Origin: Purpureocillium takamizusanense
Lineage: Eukaryota; Ascomycota; Sordariomycetes; Hypocreales; Ophiocordycipitaceae
Length of the DNA: 64,000 nt
Reading direction: 5' to 3'
Assembly: GCF_022605165.1 (NCBI RefSeq)
Contig: NC_063070.1
Coordinates: 1,116,001 to 1,180,000 of the forward strand
The position numbers and the translations under genes are program-made. The notes under the pieces were generated by a model that was not told the origin of the DNA, did no database searches, and saw only the letters and a program-made list of their open reading frames with translations. This document shows, piece after piece, positions 10,169 to 21,780 of this stretch (within the stretch, counting starts at the first letter, position 1; each line of letters opens with the position of its first letter).

Positions 10169-13100
10169 GACGCGCGTTGAGCCCGGGCGGGCGGGCGGGC
10201 GGCGGGCCGAGGGTCGAGGAATGAGATCGAGGACAGACGGGCGAGCTCTGACTGGGCGGTATTGGTATGAGATGCGATGCGCAGTCTGTCGCGCGAGATG
10301 GGAAGGAGCGGCTGCGTGATGGTGTTGGCGTCCTGGTGTTGACGGCGCGGACGGGTTCGTCGACGTCGTTGACTCCGCCGTCGACGGGCGGGTCCGCGCA
10401 CGGGCACGGAAAATCTACGGCACTGGTGGTTCCCCACACCGCCTGGTGGCATTACTTGATGACTAACATACAACAATGCATTGACAGCTTCCTCACCGGC
10501 TCACCTTACCCTATGCTGGGTTCATCCTGTCTTCCCAGGACGCGTGGCCTGGTGACGCTCGATGGTCGGATAGGTCATTGCGCAGTTTGCTGCATATTAT
10601 TTAGGCCATTGCGCAATTTGCTGTATATACTTTCAGTCAGGGCGGCTGTTGCGGTCCGATGGACGAGGCGTGGAGTCGCAGCTCCTCCACGCAGCCGCTT
10701 CACCACGCGGGATGAACCGTCTGCCGGCGCAGAGTGCTTGTGGACACGGCCATCCCCTCGGTCGCGGTGCCAGAGACGGACAGCCTCGGCCGCCGCCCCG
10801 CGTCTAGAAGACAAATCGAAGCCGAGCCGCTGCATGACACATGACACATCTGGCTGGCATGCACGGCATCTGGACGGCTGAGCCACGTTTGATGTGCATC
10901 CCAGGGGTCCGCGATGGAGGCGGCTCGACCCTGCCGTCGTCCCCATCGACCTCGCACAAGCGGCCCGTCTGCTGCGAGGCCCGTTGCGCGGCACGCCTGC
11001 TGGTCGTGGACGGCCCGTCGCCTAGACTGTACTTTGTATCCTGTACAGCACTTGCTGTCGAGGGTGCGTTTCAAGGCATGAAGCACTTGGGCATCCAGCT
11101 CGAAACAGCGCAGACATGACCTCTAGCCGCAGCCACTGGCTGACACGTGTTGCTGCCCTTGTTCTTACAAATGGGCAAACTGAGCTAGCAGCAAGGACCG
11201 CGTCGTCGGGTTGGCACATGCAGCGTCAGGGCCGTTGTGGCTGCAGTGCCGATGGACGACTGGAGACGGCATGGCATAGACACCACGACGCGTCGAGCCC
11301 GTCGCAGTGTCCATCCATACGCACATTCCCCAGCTCGCGCGTCTGAGCAGCAACGACACGACGTCGAAAATTTTTCCGGGCGCAGATTGCGGATGACTCT
11401 TGCTCGCAGCGCGTCGTGACTGGCGGACGGGGCCGGCTCTGAGGGCGGGTTGGGGGCACTGCATGGAGGCTCGTGGGCCGGGCCGGAGCGTTGATGCCCA
11501 ACATGGACGGAGCGGAGCACATCAGACGCCCGCAGGGAGTGCCGTCGTTGCGAGAGCTGGGTCCCTGCCCATGGCGTGCCCTTGGACTGGGGCGTAGAGG
11601 CGTACTAACCTTGGGTCGTTGGTGGCGGCGGCCGTGGGTGGCAGCGCGACGGGTGACTGATGGTGGTTACTGTCCTGGGCTTATCGCTGTGCGTGGCGGC
11701 CGGAGAGGTATAAGACGGAGGTGCCGCAGAGGCCGCCGCGCTCAAAGGATGATGGACGGATGGATGCATCAAATCCCCGCTACGCCATTTGCCTGCCCGG
11801 AGCGACGCCGTTGTTGCAGCTACGTACGTATTTGTCTGACGGACAGCCGAGCACACCACCATCCACCCTTCCGGCCCAGCAGTGCGATCCGTCGGTCGGT
11901 CGATCTGGATTCTGGGCATCACCACCACACGCTTTCCCCCTACGTTCTGTACGTTGCTTGTTGCTGCATCGCTGTGCCATATCCCGAGCCACAACGTACA
12001 CGGGGCAGAGCAGCGCCACAACCCATCCCCACGACCCAAGCACGCTCGACAGCACTGAGGCACCGCCGCCGTCCACTGACTGCTGCTGCCTCGGCTGTTG
12101 CAGGCCTGGGCCTCCCTCCGCACGCTCGCTCGCTGGCTTGCTTCTTTGTGCCTGCTGACGGCGAGCCCCCCCCGTCTCGGACGTGCGTGCGTGCGTGCGT
12201 GCGTGCGTCTGCGCATTGAGCGATCCGGCAGACCGTCTGAAACAGTCTAGACGCCCGAGGCCGAGTCGCATTGTTGCTGGCCGCGATTCCCCTGCTCGCC
12301 GCTGCCGCACCGTTGAGGCCGCTCGACGCATCGACGTCTCAGCATTGACCGTTGTTCCCTTGACCTGATTATATTACCACAACGCGCGCGCCGTCCCGCC
12401 GCCGCCGCCGCCGCACGCATCGCAACGCAACGCAGGCCAGGGCACCGGATCCGCGCCCCCCCCCGTCGTCATCATCATCATCACCATCATCACCACCCTT
12501 TCTTCTTCCCTGCCCGAGCGCCCAGCCCACGGCGACGCACACCAGCCGTCCAGCGAACCTGCCCGGAGCGCAGCGCCGCGGGCCGCAGATCTCTGACAAA
12601 CCACCGTCCGTCTGTCTATTCTCGCATATTGCCTGCCATCCCCCTCCACCCCCGGGTCTGCAAGTCAGCCGCCGTCTCCCACCACCTCGCCCTCCCATCG
12701 CCGGCGCTCCTCTCGCCTCCCTCTCTCTCTCTCTTTCCTACACACTCTCTCCCCTCCGCGAGAGACTCTCGTCGCGACGTCTCGGGCCCGTCACGACCAG
12801 CGCCTCCCAACGGACCAGACGTTCCACGATACAACACGATACAACACGGCACGTCACGGCACGTCACGGCACGGCACGGCAACAAAGTCGCTGGCGATCA
12901 CGGCCGCGTTTCCACAGCACCGCTCCGCGCAGTCTATCATGACCCCCCACGCCGGCAGAATATCCTCTTCTCCTTGCTGGAGGTTCCTCCTTTGGGTCCT
13001 GACTCCCTGACCGCCTCCAACGAACGCCCCCTTTTCCGCTGGCAGCCCGCAGCAGCAGCGCGGCTCATCACCTCTCCGTGTCCTTGTCCTCTCTGGTCTG

Positions 13101-13641
13101 GTTGACGACCCGGGAAGATCGACCAAAAGGCCCGGCGTGCGTCGCATCGCCCGATGCCCTGCCGCGTCCGTCTGCATTGTGCCAGCACACACCACCAGCA
13201 GACAGACCACGCTTCCGTCCGTCCATCCATCCATCCACCCATCCAGCCCAATTCCCCCGCACCGCATCGGTGCTCTTTTTTTTGCTCGCCCTGCTCTTGA
13301 CCCCACAGCTGCAGGCGGCTTCATCCCTGATAGGATCACCGCCGATTGCTTGCAGACAGACCTGCCTGCTGCTGAGCGTCGGACTCCAATACGTTTCTTG
13401 CGACTCGTCCCCTTGGTCCTCGGCCCTGGCCAGTCTGCCGGGCAGAGACGGGTGACGACGAGTCGAGCACCGGCAAGGGGAGCGCTCTGACTCCACTTGC
13501 ACGCACGCACACGCACGTACGCAGACAGACAGACACATACATACAAAGTACAAAGTACACATACGTTTACGGCGAGTCGCCCTAGCCGTTTCTCGAAACC
13601 CTCCCTGTAGCGTCCGTCCATTGGCGACTCGACCGGCCGTC
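10169..13641. other. 3.5-kb intergenic region; CT-rich leader at right end
   Basis: This is the longest gene-free stretch of the window. It holds the TAF12 promoter, an imperfect 27-bp direct repeat (10571-10628, listed separately), a run of GTGC/GCGT units near 12180-12210, and from about 12,370 onward a pyrimidine-rich segment (CTCTCTCTC near 12,722; repeated GGCACGTCAC units near 12,845-12,880). The latter resembles the long CT-rich promoters and leaders of filamentous-fungal regulatory genes, so the gene starting at 13642 may have a long 5' UTR. No coding frame here has recognisable similarity. Confidence 0.5.
10571..10628. repeat. two-copy direct repeat, 27 bp, period 31
   Basis: 10571-10597 and 10602-10628 match at 24 of 27 positions around a shared core TTGCGCARTTTGCTGYATAT. 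All three differences are transitions (T/C, G/A, C/T). The region is locally AT-rich compared with its surroundings. Confidence 0.8.
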
Positions 13642-14820
13642 ATGGCCAAACTCAAAAGCGGCCCAGGCCGGCGCGGTCCGTCCACGCCGGCGGACCTCCA
13701 GCTGGGCCGGGACGGTCACCGCCCTCACGCCGCCGCTGCCGCCGCCGCCGACCCGACGTCGCCGCCCGACACGCCCATGGCGTCGCCAGGGCTGGCCCGC
13801 AAGAGCCCGCTCCAGCAGGCCGCCTTTTACCGCTTCTCGCGGCCGCTGGCCCAGGACCCCAACATCAAGCCCGTCGGCAACGGCCACCAGTTTAGCTACC
13901 GGCCCAGGGTCGGCCCGCCGCAGCTGAGCCCCCGGTCGTCGGCCTCGTCGTCGACGTCGGACGAGGATGAGGATGAGGATGGGGACGGGGACTCGGTCGT
14001 GGGGTTGGCTGAGCGGGGCATGCCCGTCGACGCCGATGCCGCGTCCCCGGACGGCTCGGATGCGGACGATGCCGACGGCGACGACTCGGACGAGCCGGCG
14101 CGGCGGCGGTCGGGCGGCAGGGCGCACTCGCACTCGGCGTCGGCCTCGTCAAGCTCGGCCACCGATGCGCACGCCCGCGGGACGGTGCACGTCTCGCGCA
14201 TCACGGTCGAGTGCGACTTCACCATCGAGGACATTGACCCCATGGACAGCGGCTGCGAGGGGCTCGACGTGCTGCGCCCGACCGAGGTCGAGTCGAGCCG
14301 CAGCCGGTCGCGGTCCCGCCACAAGGACCTCGACAGGGGCATGATGCACAACCTGCGCAACCTGCACTGCAGCAACGAGGCGTCGGACGAGGAGGAGGAG
14401 GAGGAGGAGGAGGAGGAGGAGGAGGAGGAGGAGGAGGAGGAGGAGGAGGAGGAGGAGGAGGCCAGCGCGCCCGAGGACGACGAAGAGGCCTTTTACCAGC
14501 GGCGGCAGGAGCTGCGGCGGTTCCGGCGCGTGAGCATGTCGAGCAGCTTCGGCAAGCGGACGCACAGCGAGCTGAGCGGCGACGACTCGGACAACGACGG
14601 CGAGGGCGCGCTCGACGACGCAAACGACGTGGGCTCCAGCGCGCGGCGCATGCGCAAGCGGCTGCACCGCGGGAGCCTGCTGTTCCAGGACCCGCCCGAG
14701 CCGCGCATCGACGAGCTCGACGAGCCCGACTCGAGCGAGGACGAGTACGTGACGGTCAACTCGCTGGCGCGGGAGCTGCCGTACTATACCATGGAGATTA
14801 TGGAGGTTGAGTCGAGCTGA
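13642..14820 (+). CDS. acidic, poly-Glu nuclear-type protein of unknown function
   Basis: Single-exon frame of 392 codons starting at ATG 13642 (MAKLKSGPGRRGP). Visible parts: a basic start; a conserved-looking patch at about 50-90 (SPLQQAAFYRFSRPLAQDPN followed by a GNGHQFSYRPR segment); an Asp/Glu/Ser-rich stretch (about 105-145); a patch at about 178-205 (TVHVSRITVECDFTIEDIDP); an RSRSRSRHK basic cluster; an uninterrupted GAG run at 14390-14460 giving more than 20 Glu residues; and an ordered C-terminal region (FYQRRQELRRFRRVSMSSSF ... RKRLHRGSLLFQDPPEPRIDEL). No catalytic motif, signal peptide or membrane segment. Disorder with acidic and basic blocks suggests a chromatin- or RNA-associated role, but this is inference. 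The CT-rich upstream region suggests a long regulated leader. Confidence 0.75.
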   Translation: MAKLKSGPGRRGPSTPADLQLGRDGHRPHAAAAAAADPTSPPDTPMASPGLARKSPLQQAAFYRFSRPLAQDPNIKPVGNGHQFSYRPRVGPPQLSPRSSASSSTSDEDEDEDGDGDSVVGLAERGMPVDADAASPDGSDADDADGDDSDEPARRRSGGRAHSHSASASSSSATDAHARGTVHVSRITVECDFTIEDIDPMDSGCEGLDVLRPTEVESSRSRSRSRHKDLDRGMMHNLRNLHCSNEASDEEEEEEEEEEEEEEEEEEEEEEEEASAPEDDEEAFYQRRQELRRFRRVSMSSSFGKRTHSELSGDDSDNDGEGALDDANDVGSSARRMRKRLHRGSLLFQDPPEPRIDELDEPDSSEDEYVTVNSLARELPYYTMEIMEVESS

Positions 14821-17757
14821 GCGAGTCGTCCGAGATGAGGCGAGGACGACGATGACGATGGACGAATGCACGCCAATGACATGACTGCATCGGAAGGACG
14901 AGGGAGCTGGACGGGTTGGCGAGAGCCATGATGATCACGACATGAGCATGAAGGAGCATCGATGAGCGGTGTGAGAGCGACAATGACCACGACACGAGCA
15001 TGAAAAGCGTTTCCGGCGGCACCGCATAGACACGCCGGCACGGTGCGAGGGGGCAGCAGTCTCTTTCGTTACGATACCTGATAGACCACTGCTTTTTTGT
15101 TCGACGTTGCACATAGTTTTCTTTTCTTGTTCTCTTTTGGATGGCTGCGGGGAGGGAGGCCATGCGCCGTGCTGCGACGGACGCGTGGGACGACATCCTG
15201 CTTGCCTGCTTTGCATCGCGATAGACCGGTCGACATAGAACGTTGCTTTGTGCGTGCGTGCGAACGAGCTCCTGCTGCTGCGTGATGGCCGGGTTTCGTT
15301 GTGCACCGCTGTTGGCTGTGCTTGACGGGGTGCATGCTGAGTGATACTGCCGTCTCGATGAGCAGAGCAGCCAGGAAGATGCCTGTTGCCAGGCACTACG
15401 AACAGTGCCGGCGCTTCAATTCGTCTTATCAGATCCTGGTCCTCTCATCGGAGCTCCACACCACAGACGAACAGCCCTTGGTCTCGATCCACAGGGCCCG
15501 CCCCAAGAGCGTCCATGCGACCAAGCAGCGCCGCGTACGTACAGTAAAGTACAACCCGCCCGTCGACTGGCGCTCTTCGGCTCCGAGAGGCCCCGCGTCG
15601 GTGCTGCGAACGTGCGTCGAGGGCCGTCGTGCGCGCGCGACGTGACACGGGCAACGTCACGAGGGGCGTGGCCGATGTTGCGCCCCCGGCTTGGAGAGCA
15701 GGCTGGGAGGTTGTAGTTTTTACGCAAATTGTACCAAGTCGATGGGCGGCGGGATGTATGTATGTGTCAGCGAGGGACGGTGGCGACGCAGCGTCCGGTG
15801 ACAGAAACCGGGCGTTTCGGAGCCCGGCTTGCGGTGTTGCATCTGGACGTGTGCGTGCAGCGTTACGGTGCGGGGGGTGGTGCTGGCCTGGCTTGAAGAA
15901 GCTTGCCTTATTCACTTAGTATTCTTGCCGATGCTTGGCTTCGAGGCTCTGCCGTGTCCGCCGAAGGCTTGGAAGAATTTACGATGCGATTCTACGTCTC
16001 GGTGAGGATGCGCCGGGCCTCTTGACATGATCCGTGGACGAGCGACGCGCAACGAGCGGCGGCATGAACCTCCAGCCGTGCCAACGGTGCCCACTGTGGG
16101 ACAACCGCCTGCACTGCCGAGTCAAAGGGTTCGTCTCGCTGCAACTCAATTCAGGTAGTGGAGGTACACCACTGTAGGTACCGTACCGTGGAGGCCGCGC
16201 CACTGCACCATTACCTAACAGTCCCCGAAAGAGGGCCGCCACAGCATGGCTGGGCTTGGCCGGATGCCGGGTGGTGCGGTGGGTAGCGCCGGCTTTCGGG
16301 GGTGCAGCCGCCGGGCGCGATGACGAGGGTACGGGCGCTGCGTCGCGACGGGCGACGGCCAGGGGCTTTGGCGCTGCTCGTTCCCCTGAAGGCGATTCCA
16401 TCCGGGGGTGTCTGTGTGTTGGAGCTGCCCTGTCCGGAGTCCAGGACATCAGGACGGCGGGCTGCGGCCTGGGGCATCGCTTCAGGAGGTACAGGCAGGA
16501 ACCTTGGCAGGTAAATACAGGTACCTAATGGAACGCCAACGCTGACGAGGGCCACGGTGAACGGCAGTATGCTGCGTTCGCACCCCAGGCCCGTCCGTCT
16601 CGGCGCTGCGGGCGTGTCGCTGATCCAGCCCCCGGCCGCGTCTGTCGGGCCATGGATGCTACCCCGGAAGGGCAAACGCCTAACTAACGTAGGCCCTGCG
16701 CACGTCGGGAGGGGAGCCGTGACCTGGCCGCACCGTGGCAGACGCCGGCGCTGGGCGGACGAAACGCATGCACGACAGCATCATCGCCGTCGTCATGTAC
16801 CACCTCGGCTGCGCGCCATGGCTGTTCACGAGACGAATCCTGCAGTGCTTCCTCCCTGCCCTGCCCGCCGTCAGCAGCAACACCACCACGAGCGCCCACG
16901 CCCGCGCAGCCATATGGGCATACGTGAGATGCCTGTGAGCTCAAGCGAGGTGGACTGCGAACGCCCCCCCTTGCCCCTCGCAGCGCCCCGCGGGCCCGGC
17001 GGCGGCTCTCGTTGGCGCGGTGGGGGGTTCAGGTGGACTGCAAACGTGGAATGCGGCGGCCGAGGCCTTGCCGTTAAGTGACACTCCGGAGAGAAAGCGA
17101 CCGTTAAGTGACACTCCGGGGAGAAAAAAAAACCAAAAATTCGGTCATACGGGCCTCCGAGCTCCCCTCCTCCACTCTCCCCCCCTCTCCGGCGCGGTGC
17201 GTCTGTTTTGCGCGCTTTGCAACGCCTTGGCACTAGCCACGATCTTCTCCCGTACCTGCACTTAGGAGTATAGCCCGCCCTGCCGTGCCCCCTTCGTACC
17301 AGGCATGTTGCCAGGGCGTCTCGTTCCCACGAACCCGAGGCCCCCCCCCCCCAAGTCTCGTGCTCGCTCTGGCGATGGGGGAGCCGCCGTCGCCCTCCCG
17401 AGTCATTTTGCTTGTCGTCGTCCTGTTCGCTGTTTCTTGACGGGCCTCCCCGCTCTTGCATTTCCCGCCGCCGTGATTATATATACCTGCCCGCCCAGAC
17501 CTCGCCCTCGCTCCCATCCGCACACCTTGAGTTTTCGGTCGTCGCGCCGTGCCAGTTTCTACCGCCTGTACCACCCCACCCCACCGAGCGTGATAGGCTG
17601 TCCGTGGCCTCTGCTAGCGTCCCTCGGCATCCGTCTTCCAGAACCCAAGGGCCCTGCGTCATCCCGCTGTCGAAAACGCCGACGGTCGCGCAACCTGAGC
17701 AGGAGAAAAACTCGAAAACACACCTCGTCCCCCATCGCACAACCCGCATCCGCCGCC
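14821..17757. other. intergenic region and arginase promoter
   Basis: About 2.9 kb with no supportable gene; frames of up to 150-200 codons on either strand have no domain or splice structure. It contains a 26-bp tandem pair at 17071-17126 (listed separately), a C-run near 17341, and TATATATA at 17478-17485, 273 bp before the arginase ATG, which implies a leader of roughly 240 nt. Confidence 0.5.
17071..17126. repeat. two-copy direct repeat, 26 bp, period 30
   Basis: 17071-17096 and 17101-17126 share CCGTTAAGTGACACTCCGG followed by RGAGAAA, with a single mismatch. It lies about 630 bp upstream of the arginase start codon and may be a regulatory element; that role is not shown. Confidence 0.75.
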
Positions 17758-18935
17758 ATGAACACCAGCGCCGTCGAGAGCAAGTTCCTCGCCAGGCCGG
17801 ACGAGCTCGGCATCGTCGCCGTGGGCTTCTCCGGAGGTCAGGTGAGCAAGCCGCGACGCCGTGGCGGACGCCGCGCCGATCACCCCCCTGCAGCTGCTGG
17901 CCCCTGCCTCTGACGTGCCCCTCCATCCCTCCGTCGGCCCTCCTTGCCCACGAAGCTGCAAAGAGCAATGCTGACGATGCACCACAGCCCAAGGCCGGTG
18001 TCGACGCCGGCCCCGCGGCGCTCATCGAGTCGGGCCTCCTGGGCGAAATCAGCAACGAGCTCGGGTACAAGATCCACGGCGACACGCAGGTCAACGTGTA
18101 CAAGGACCTGGCGCCCGAGCAGGACCCCGACTACCGCGGCATGAAGAACCCGCTCAACGTGTCGGCCGTCAACCGCAAGCTGCAGACGCAGGTGTACGAG
18201 CACGCGCGCGAGGGCCGGCTGGTGCTGACGCTGGGCGGCGACCACAGCGTGGCCATCGGCACCATTGCCGGCTCGGCCAAGGCCATCCGCGAGCGCCTCA
18301 ACCGCGAGATCGCCGTCATCTGGGTCGACGCCCACGCCGACATCAACCGCCCCGAGGACAGCGACAGCGGCAACATCCACGGCATGCCGCTGGCCTTTGC
18401 CACGGGGCTGGCCCGCGACGACAAGGAGGAGTACTTTGGCTGGATCACCGACGACATGCGCCTGAGCGTCAAGAAGCTCGTCTACATTGGCCTGCGCGAC
18501 GTCGACGCCGCCGAGAAGCGCATCCTGCGCGAGAACGGCATCAAGGCTTTTTCCATGTTTGACGTCGACCGGTAAGCTGGTGCCGATTATGCGAGACCTT
18601 TCACCTGGCTAACGATTGCGTCCAGGCACGGCATCGGCCGCGTCATGGAAATGGCCCTCGCCCACATTGGCAGCGACACGCCCGTCCACCTGTCGTTTGA
18701 CGTCGACGCCCTCGACCCCATGTGGGCGCCCAGCACCGGCACCCCCGTCCGCGGCGGCCTGACGCTGCGCGAGGGCGACTACATTTGCGAGTGCGTCCAC
18801 CAGACGGGCCAGCTGGTCGCCATCGACCTGGTCGAGGTGAACCCGGCCCTGGCCGCCACCGAGGCCGGCGCCCAGGAGACGGTCCGCGCCGGCTGCTCGC
18901 TGGTGCGGTGCGCCCTCGGCGACACGCTGTTGTAG
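17758..18935 (+). CDS. arginase (L-arginine amidinohydrolase)
   Basis: Hydrolyses arginine to ornithine and urea using a Mn2+ pair; the first step of arginine catabolism, cytosolic in fungi. Exons 17758-17841, 17988-18571 and 18626-18935 (325 residues, the usual family length). Introns are 146 bp (GTGAGC...CACAG) and 54 bp (GTAAGC...CCAG). The joins give VGFSGGQ|PKAGVDAGP and FDVDR|HGIGRVMEMAL. Metal-binding motifs are intact: GGDHS (about 111-115), DAHADIN (about 142-148) and SFDVDALDP (about 245-253). HGMP, as expected after the second motif, is present (SGNIHGMPLAF). No targeting peptide is seen. A TATATATA box lies 273 bp upstream. Equivalent to yeast CAR1 and Aspergillus agaA. Very firm assignment. 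Confidence 0.97.
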
Positions 18936-19707
18936 GCTTGTAGTGGGCTGGGGGTTGACGCGGATCGGGGTCGAGCGGCGTGATTGGTCGGAATAGAATG
19001 TCATGGCATGGCAGTGCAGCTCAGATATCCTAGAATTGTCTTTACGCTTGATGAAGCCGGTATTGAACATGCGGTGAGGACGCTGCACGATGCAGGCTGG
19101 CCTGTGCACACGGCCGCTGATGGCCCCGCTCTTGTGCACAACAGCTGTTGGACAGGCTGGAACCCTGCCAGAGTTGTAGTGGGCCGGCCTCGCCCGCGTC
19201 CCCGTCGACGGACGCAGCACAGCCCCGGAGCCGTCACGTGGAAGTTCCGCGGGTTCGCCGTTGGACGCGTTCAAAGGAATTGACACCCGACTTGGCGATC
19301 GACGGAGCGCTCGGCACGACCGGGGGCTGTCGGACGATGCGGAGCATGCGGAGCCCCAGCGCCAACGTTGGTGCACCGTCAGCGGGCCGGCTCCGAGTGG
19401 GGCGCGGCACCGCACGGCCCAGCACCAAGGGCGGCAGTCGGTCCCGTCTCACCACGGGGCTTCGTAGCCAGGCCGCACGACTCACTGACTGGGACTTGGG
19501 CGGGTACGCTATGCTGTATATTGGATCAGGGTGCGAGCATCGCAGGTGAATGGACATGCGTGTGTGAGACAAGCTCTTCAACTTTGCGGGCATCGGACAG
19601 TTTGCTAGGGCAACTCGCGAGGCTTCATGATTTGTCTATAATACCTAGTTGATAGGTCAAGATGCAGAAAGAATGGAAAAAAGTGCACGGCGGCCTTGGG
19701 TGACAGT
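18936..19707. other. intergenic, convergent 3' flanks
   Basis: Lies between the arginase stop and the stop of the small secreted-protein gene on the opposite strand. No coding frame is supported. A CACGTG occurs near 19235. Confidence 0.5.
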
Positions 19708-20240
19708 TCAAGGCCCATTCCGGTGACTGCAATATCCGCTGGAGCAGTAACCGCACCTCTCGCCGGCATTGCGGGCATCGATGCCGCCGTCGCTCGCCGT
19801 GGCACAGCAGTGGCCCGACTTTCTCTTGCGGCTGTTGCAGGGTCAGCACACAAAAACTCTCTGTACGTGTCGCCCGGGTCGGGGAGGTTAGGACGCACCA
19901 GTTGTGGCCCGAGTTCGTCTTGGCGAGAAAGTTTCCTCCGCACTCGTCACCTCCTCGCGATTGCCGACCCCTTGCGCTTGTCCAAGATGCTGTCGGTGGG
20001 CGTCGGCATCGGGGTCGCCTCGGTGGGGACGTCTTCGTCCTCTGTCGCGGTGGGCATGGTCTCGACGGCCGAGGTCTCCTCCACGGGGACGTCGTCGTCC
20101 TCTGTCATGGTGGGCATTGTCTCGACGGCCGAGGTCTCCTCCATGGGGAAGACGTCCTCTGCCACGGTGGGCATGGTCTCGACGGCCGAGACTGCCAGCA
20201 CCATGCTGCACGCCGCCAGGATCGCCACGCAGGGTCTCAT
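19708..20240 (-). CDS. small secreted repeat/Cys-rich protein (effector-like), two-exon model
   Basis: Model exons 20240-19951 and 19831-19708 (137 residues). Residues 1-20 are a clear signal peptide (MRPCVAILAACSMVLAVSAV). Three imperfect units of about 22 residues follow, each with SAVETMPT and an acidic TEDxDVP-type block, then a Pro/Thr linker and a dibasic DKRKG site (possible Kex2 cleavage). The second exon encodes a compact Cys-rich end (GHCCATAS ... ERCGYCSSGYC). The 119-bp intron has a weak GTGACG donor but a good acceptor: CTGAC branch point, then GCAACAG. Splicing moves the frame exactly from the signal-peptide exon into the Cys-rich frame, where a stop soon follows. A stronger donor (GTGCGT, about 52 nt downstream) would leave a frameshift, so the exact join is uncertain; without splicing the protein is 97 residues. 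No family is recognised. Likely secreted and possibly lineage-specific. Confidence 0.6.
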
Positions 20241-21780
20241 GGTGTCGTCGGGAGGCTTGGACGCGGTTGAAGTAGTAGTTGGGATAGACTGCGATGTCGA
20301 GCGATGTCTCGATGCCGGCCACGGGCGCCATGGACCGCGTTAAATAGCGGCGGCTCTCCAAAGACTGCCATTCTCGTGGCCGCCGGACGGCTCGGGCGTC
20401 TTCGTGGCAAGCATATAGTTCATTTCCGCTGACTGATGGACCGTTGCGCGTCGTGCAAGAGTCTTGATATATATGGTGACGAGACTGATGAGGCTGATGA
20501 GACTGAGGTAAGCGGAGGACGACGGAATCTGACGATGCCCTCCACTGCGGTACCTGGCTAGCCTGGCGGCGGAAGCTAGTGCAATCTGTCGGCCGGGCCG
20601 GTCAGCGGCCCACGGGAGGCGGTAGTGCCTAGGTACACTGTAGGTGGCTGGAGCTCGGCGGCGCGCCCGCAGCTGCATCCCGGCACCAGCACGAAAACCG
20701 ACCTGCCGAATCGTGCACATGGCCTCGACATTCGAGGCGAGACACGGAGCCGCCCCATCTCAGCGTGAGCCGCTGCGTCCCGCTGCGTCCCGTCTCCACG
20801 GGGACGGACGGCCACAGCAGGCAAGCACCTGACGCGCGACGGCGGCCCAACCTGGCGTGTTGGCTCCCGCACCCGAGGCTGGGCCACGCGGCCAGCGCAG
20901 GCGGTTCGCGCGCCCATCGTGCTGCAACCGACGACGGGGCACGGCAATGACCAGCGACGCCAGACGAAGCCTCGCCGCCGGACAATGTACCGCTGGGACC
21001 GGATCCCATTCGTCGGAGGTGTTTTGGCATTTGGGTACGGTGCCTGGCCTGCCCGTCTGGCAGCTGGTGGTTCCACCGGGGAGACGGACAGCGCACCAGC
21101 AGTGGGGCCTTGGGCGTGAGACGGCACCCGACCTTGGGCGCTCATCTGCCTGAGGTGCGGCCCAGCAGCCAGCCACCCCGTGCAGCGCAGCGTCTGGTGC
21201 AGTGCCATCGCCGCCGTCCAATCCCGCGCCGGCCAGCCCGCCCGCGGCCCCACGCGCGCCACGATCCGCTCTCCGCCCGACGTGCTGGCTGGCCGCGCCG
21301 CGACGCTGCACCGGCGAGCACGCACACTGTCGCAAGCACAGCGACCCGTGCATTGGGCACTTGCGTTGCCGGGCGCGAGCCGTCGGGTCTCTGTCTGTTC
21401 GAAACCTCCCATTGAACCCCTGCTCCCGCAGCGCGGGCCAATCGCACGGGCGCCCTCGGGTCGTCTGCTTTAAAACCTTGGACTCTCCGCCTGCGACGCT
21501 TTGGCGCCGTCACGATCACGGAGGCGGGGCGTTGTCGACGCGACTGACGAGGCAGGCGACTGACGAGGCACGCGCAAGACGTGCGTCTGTCTGCACTGAA
21601 GAGCAACGAACGACAAAGAAGCTGCCGACGCAGGTCGAGACACACTGTTTACGACTGACGATCGACGACCAACGACTGACGACCGACGACCGACGGCCGA
21701 CGACAGAATCGCAACGACGACAACAACCGCCACCCGCCTGAGCAGCGCCCGCGGCCCAGCAGCGGCCAGGACCGGGCACA
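20241..21780. other. intergenic; divergent promoters
   Basis: Promoter of the secreted-protein gene (ATATATA-like sequences near 20466-20473 and AT-rich TTAAATAG at 20340) and of the membrane-protein gene. The stretch 21530-21715 is rich in CGACGA/GACTGACGA units, probably in the 5' UTR of the gene at 21781. Long frames on the minus strand (for example near 20.6-21.4 kb) show no domain and are not called. Confidence 0.5.

Noticed and set aside
15445..15915. Minus-strand frame of 156 codons in the intergenic region before arginase
   Set aside because: No recognisable motif, low-quality start context and no partner exon; treated as chance.
20576..21412. Long minus-strand open frame of 278 codons
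   Set aside because: Cys/Arg/Pro-biased composition, no domain, no splice signals, and overlapping frames on the other strand look equally open; typical of GC-rich non-coding DNA.
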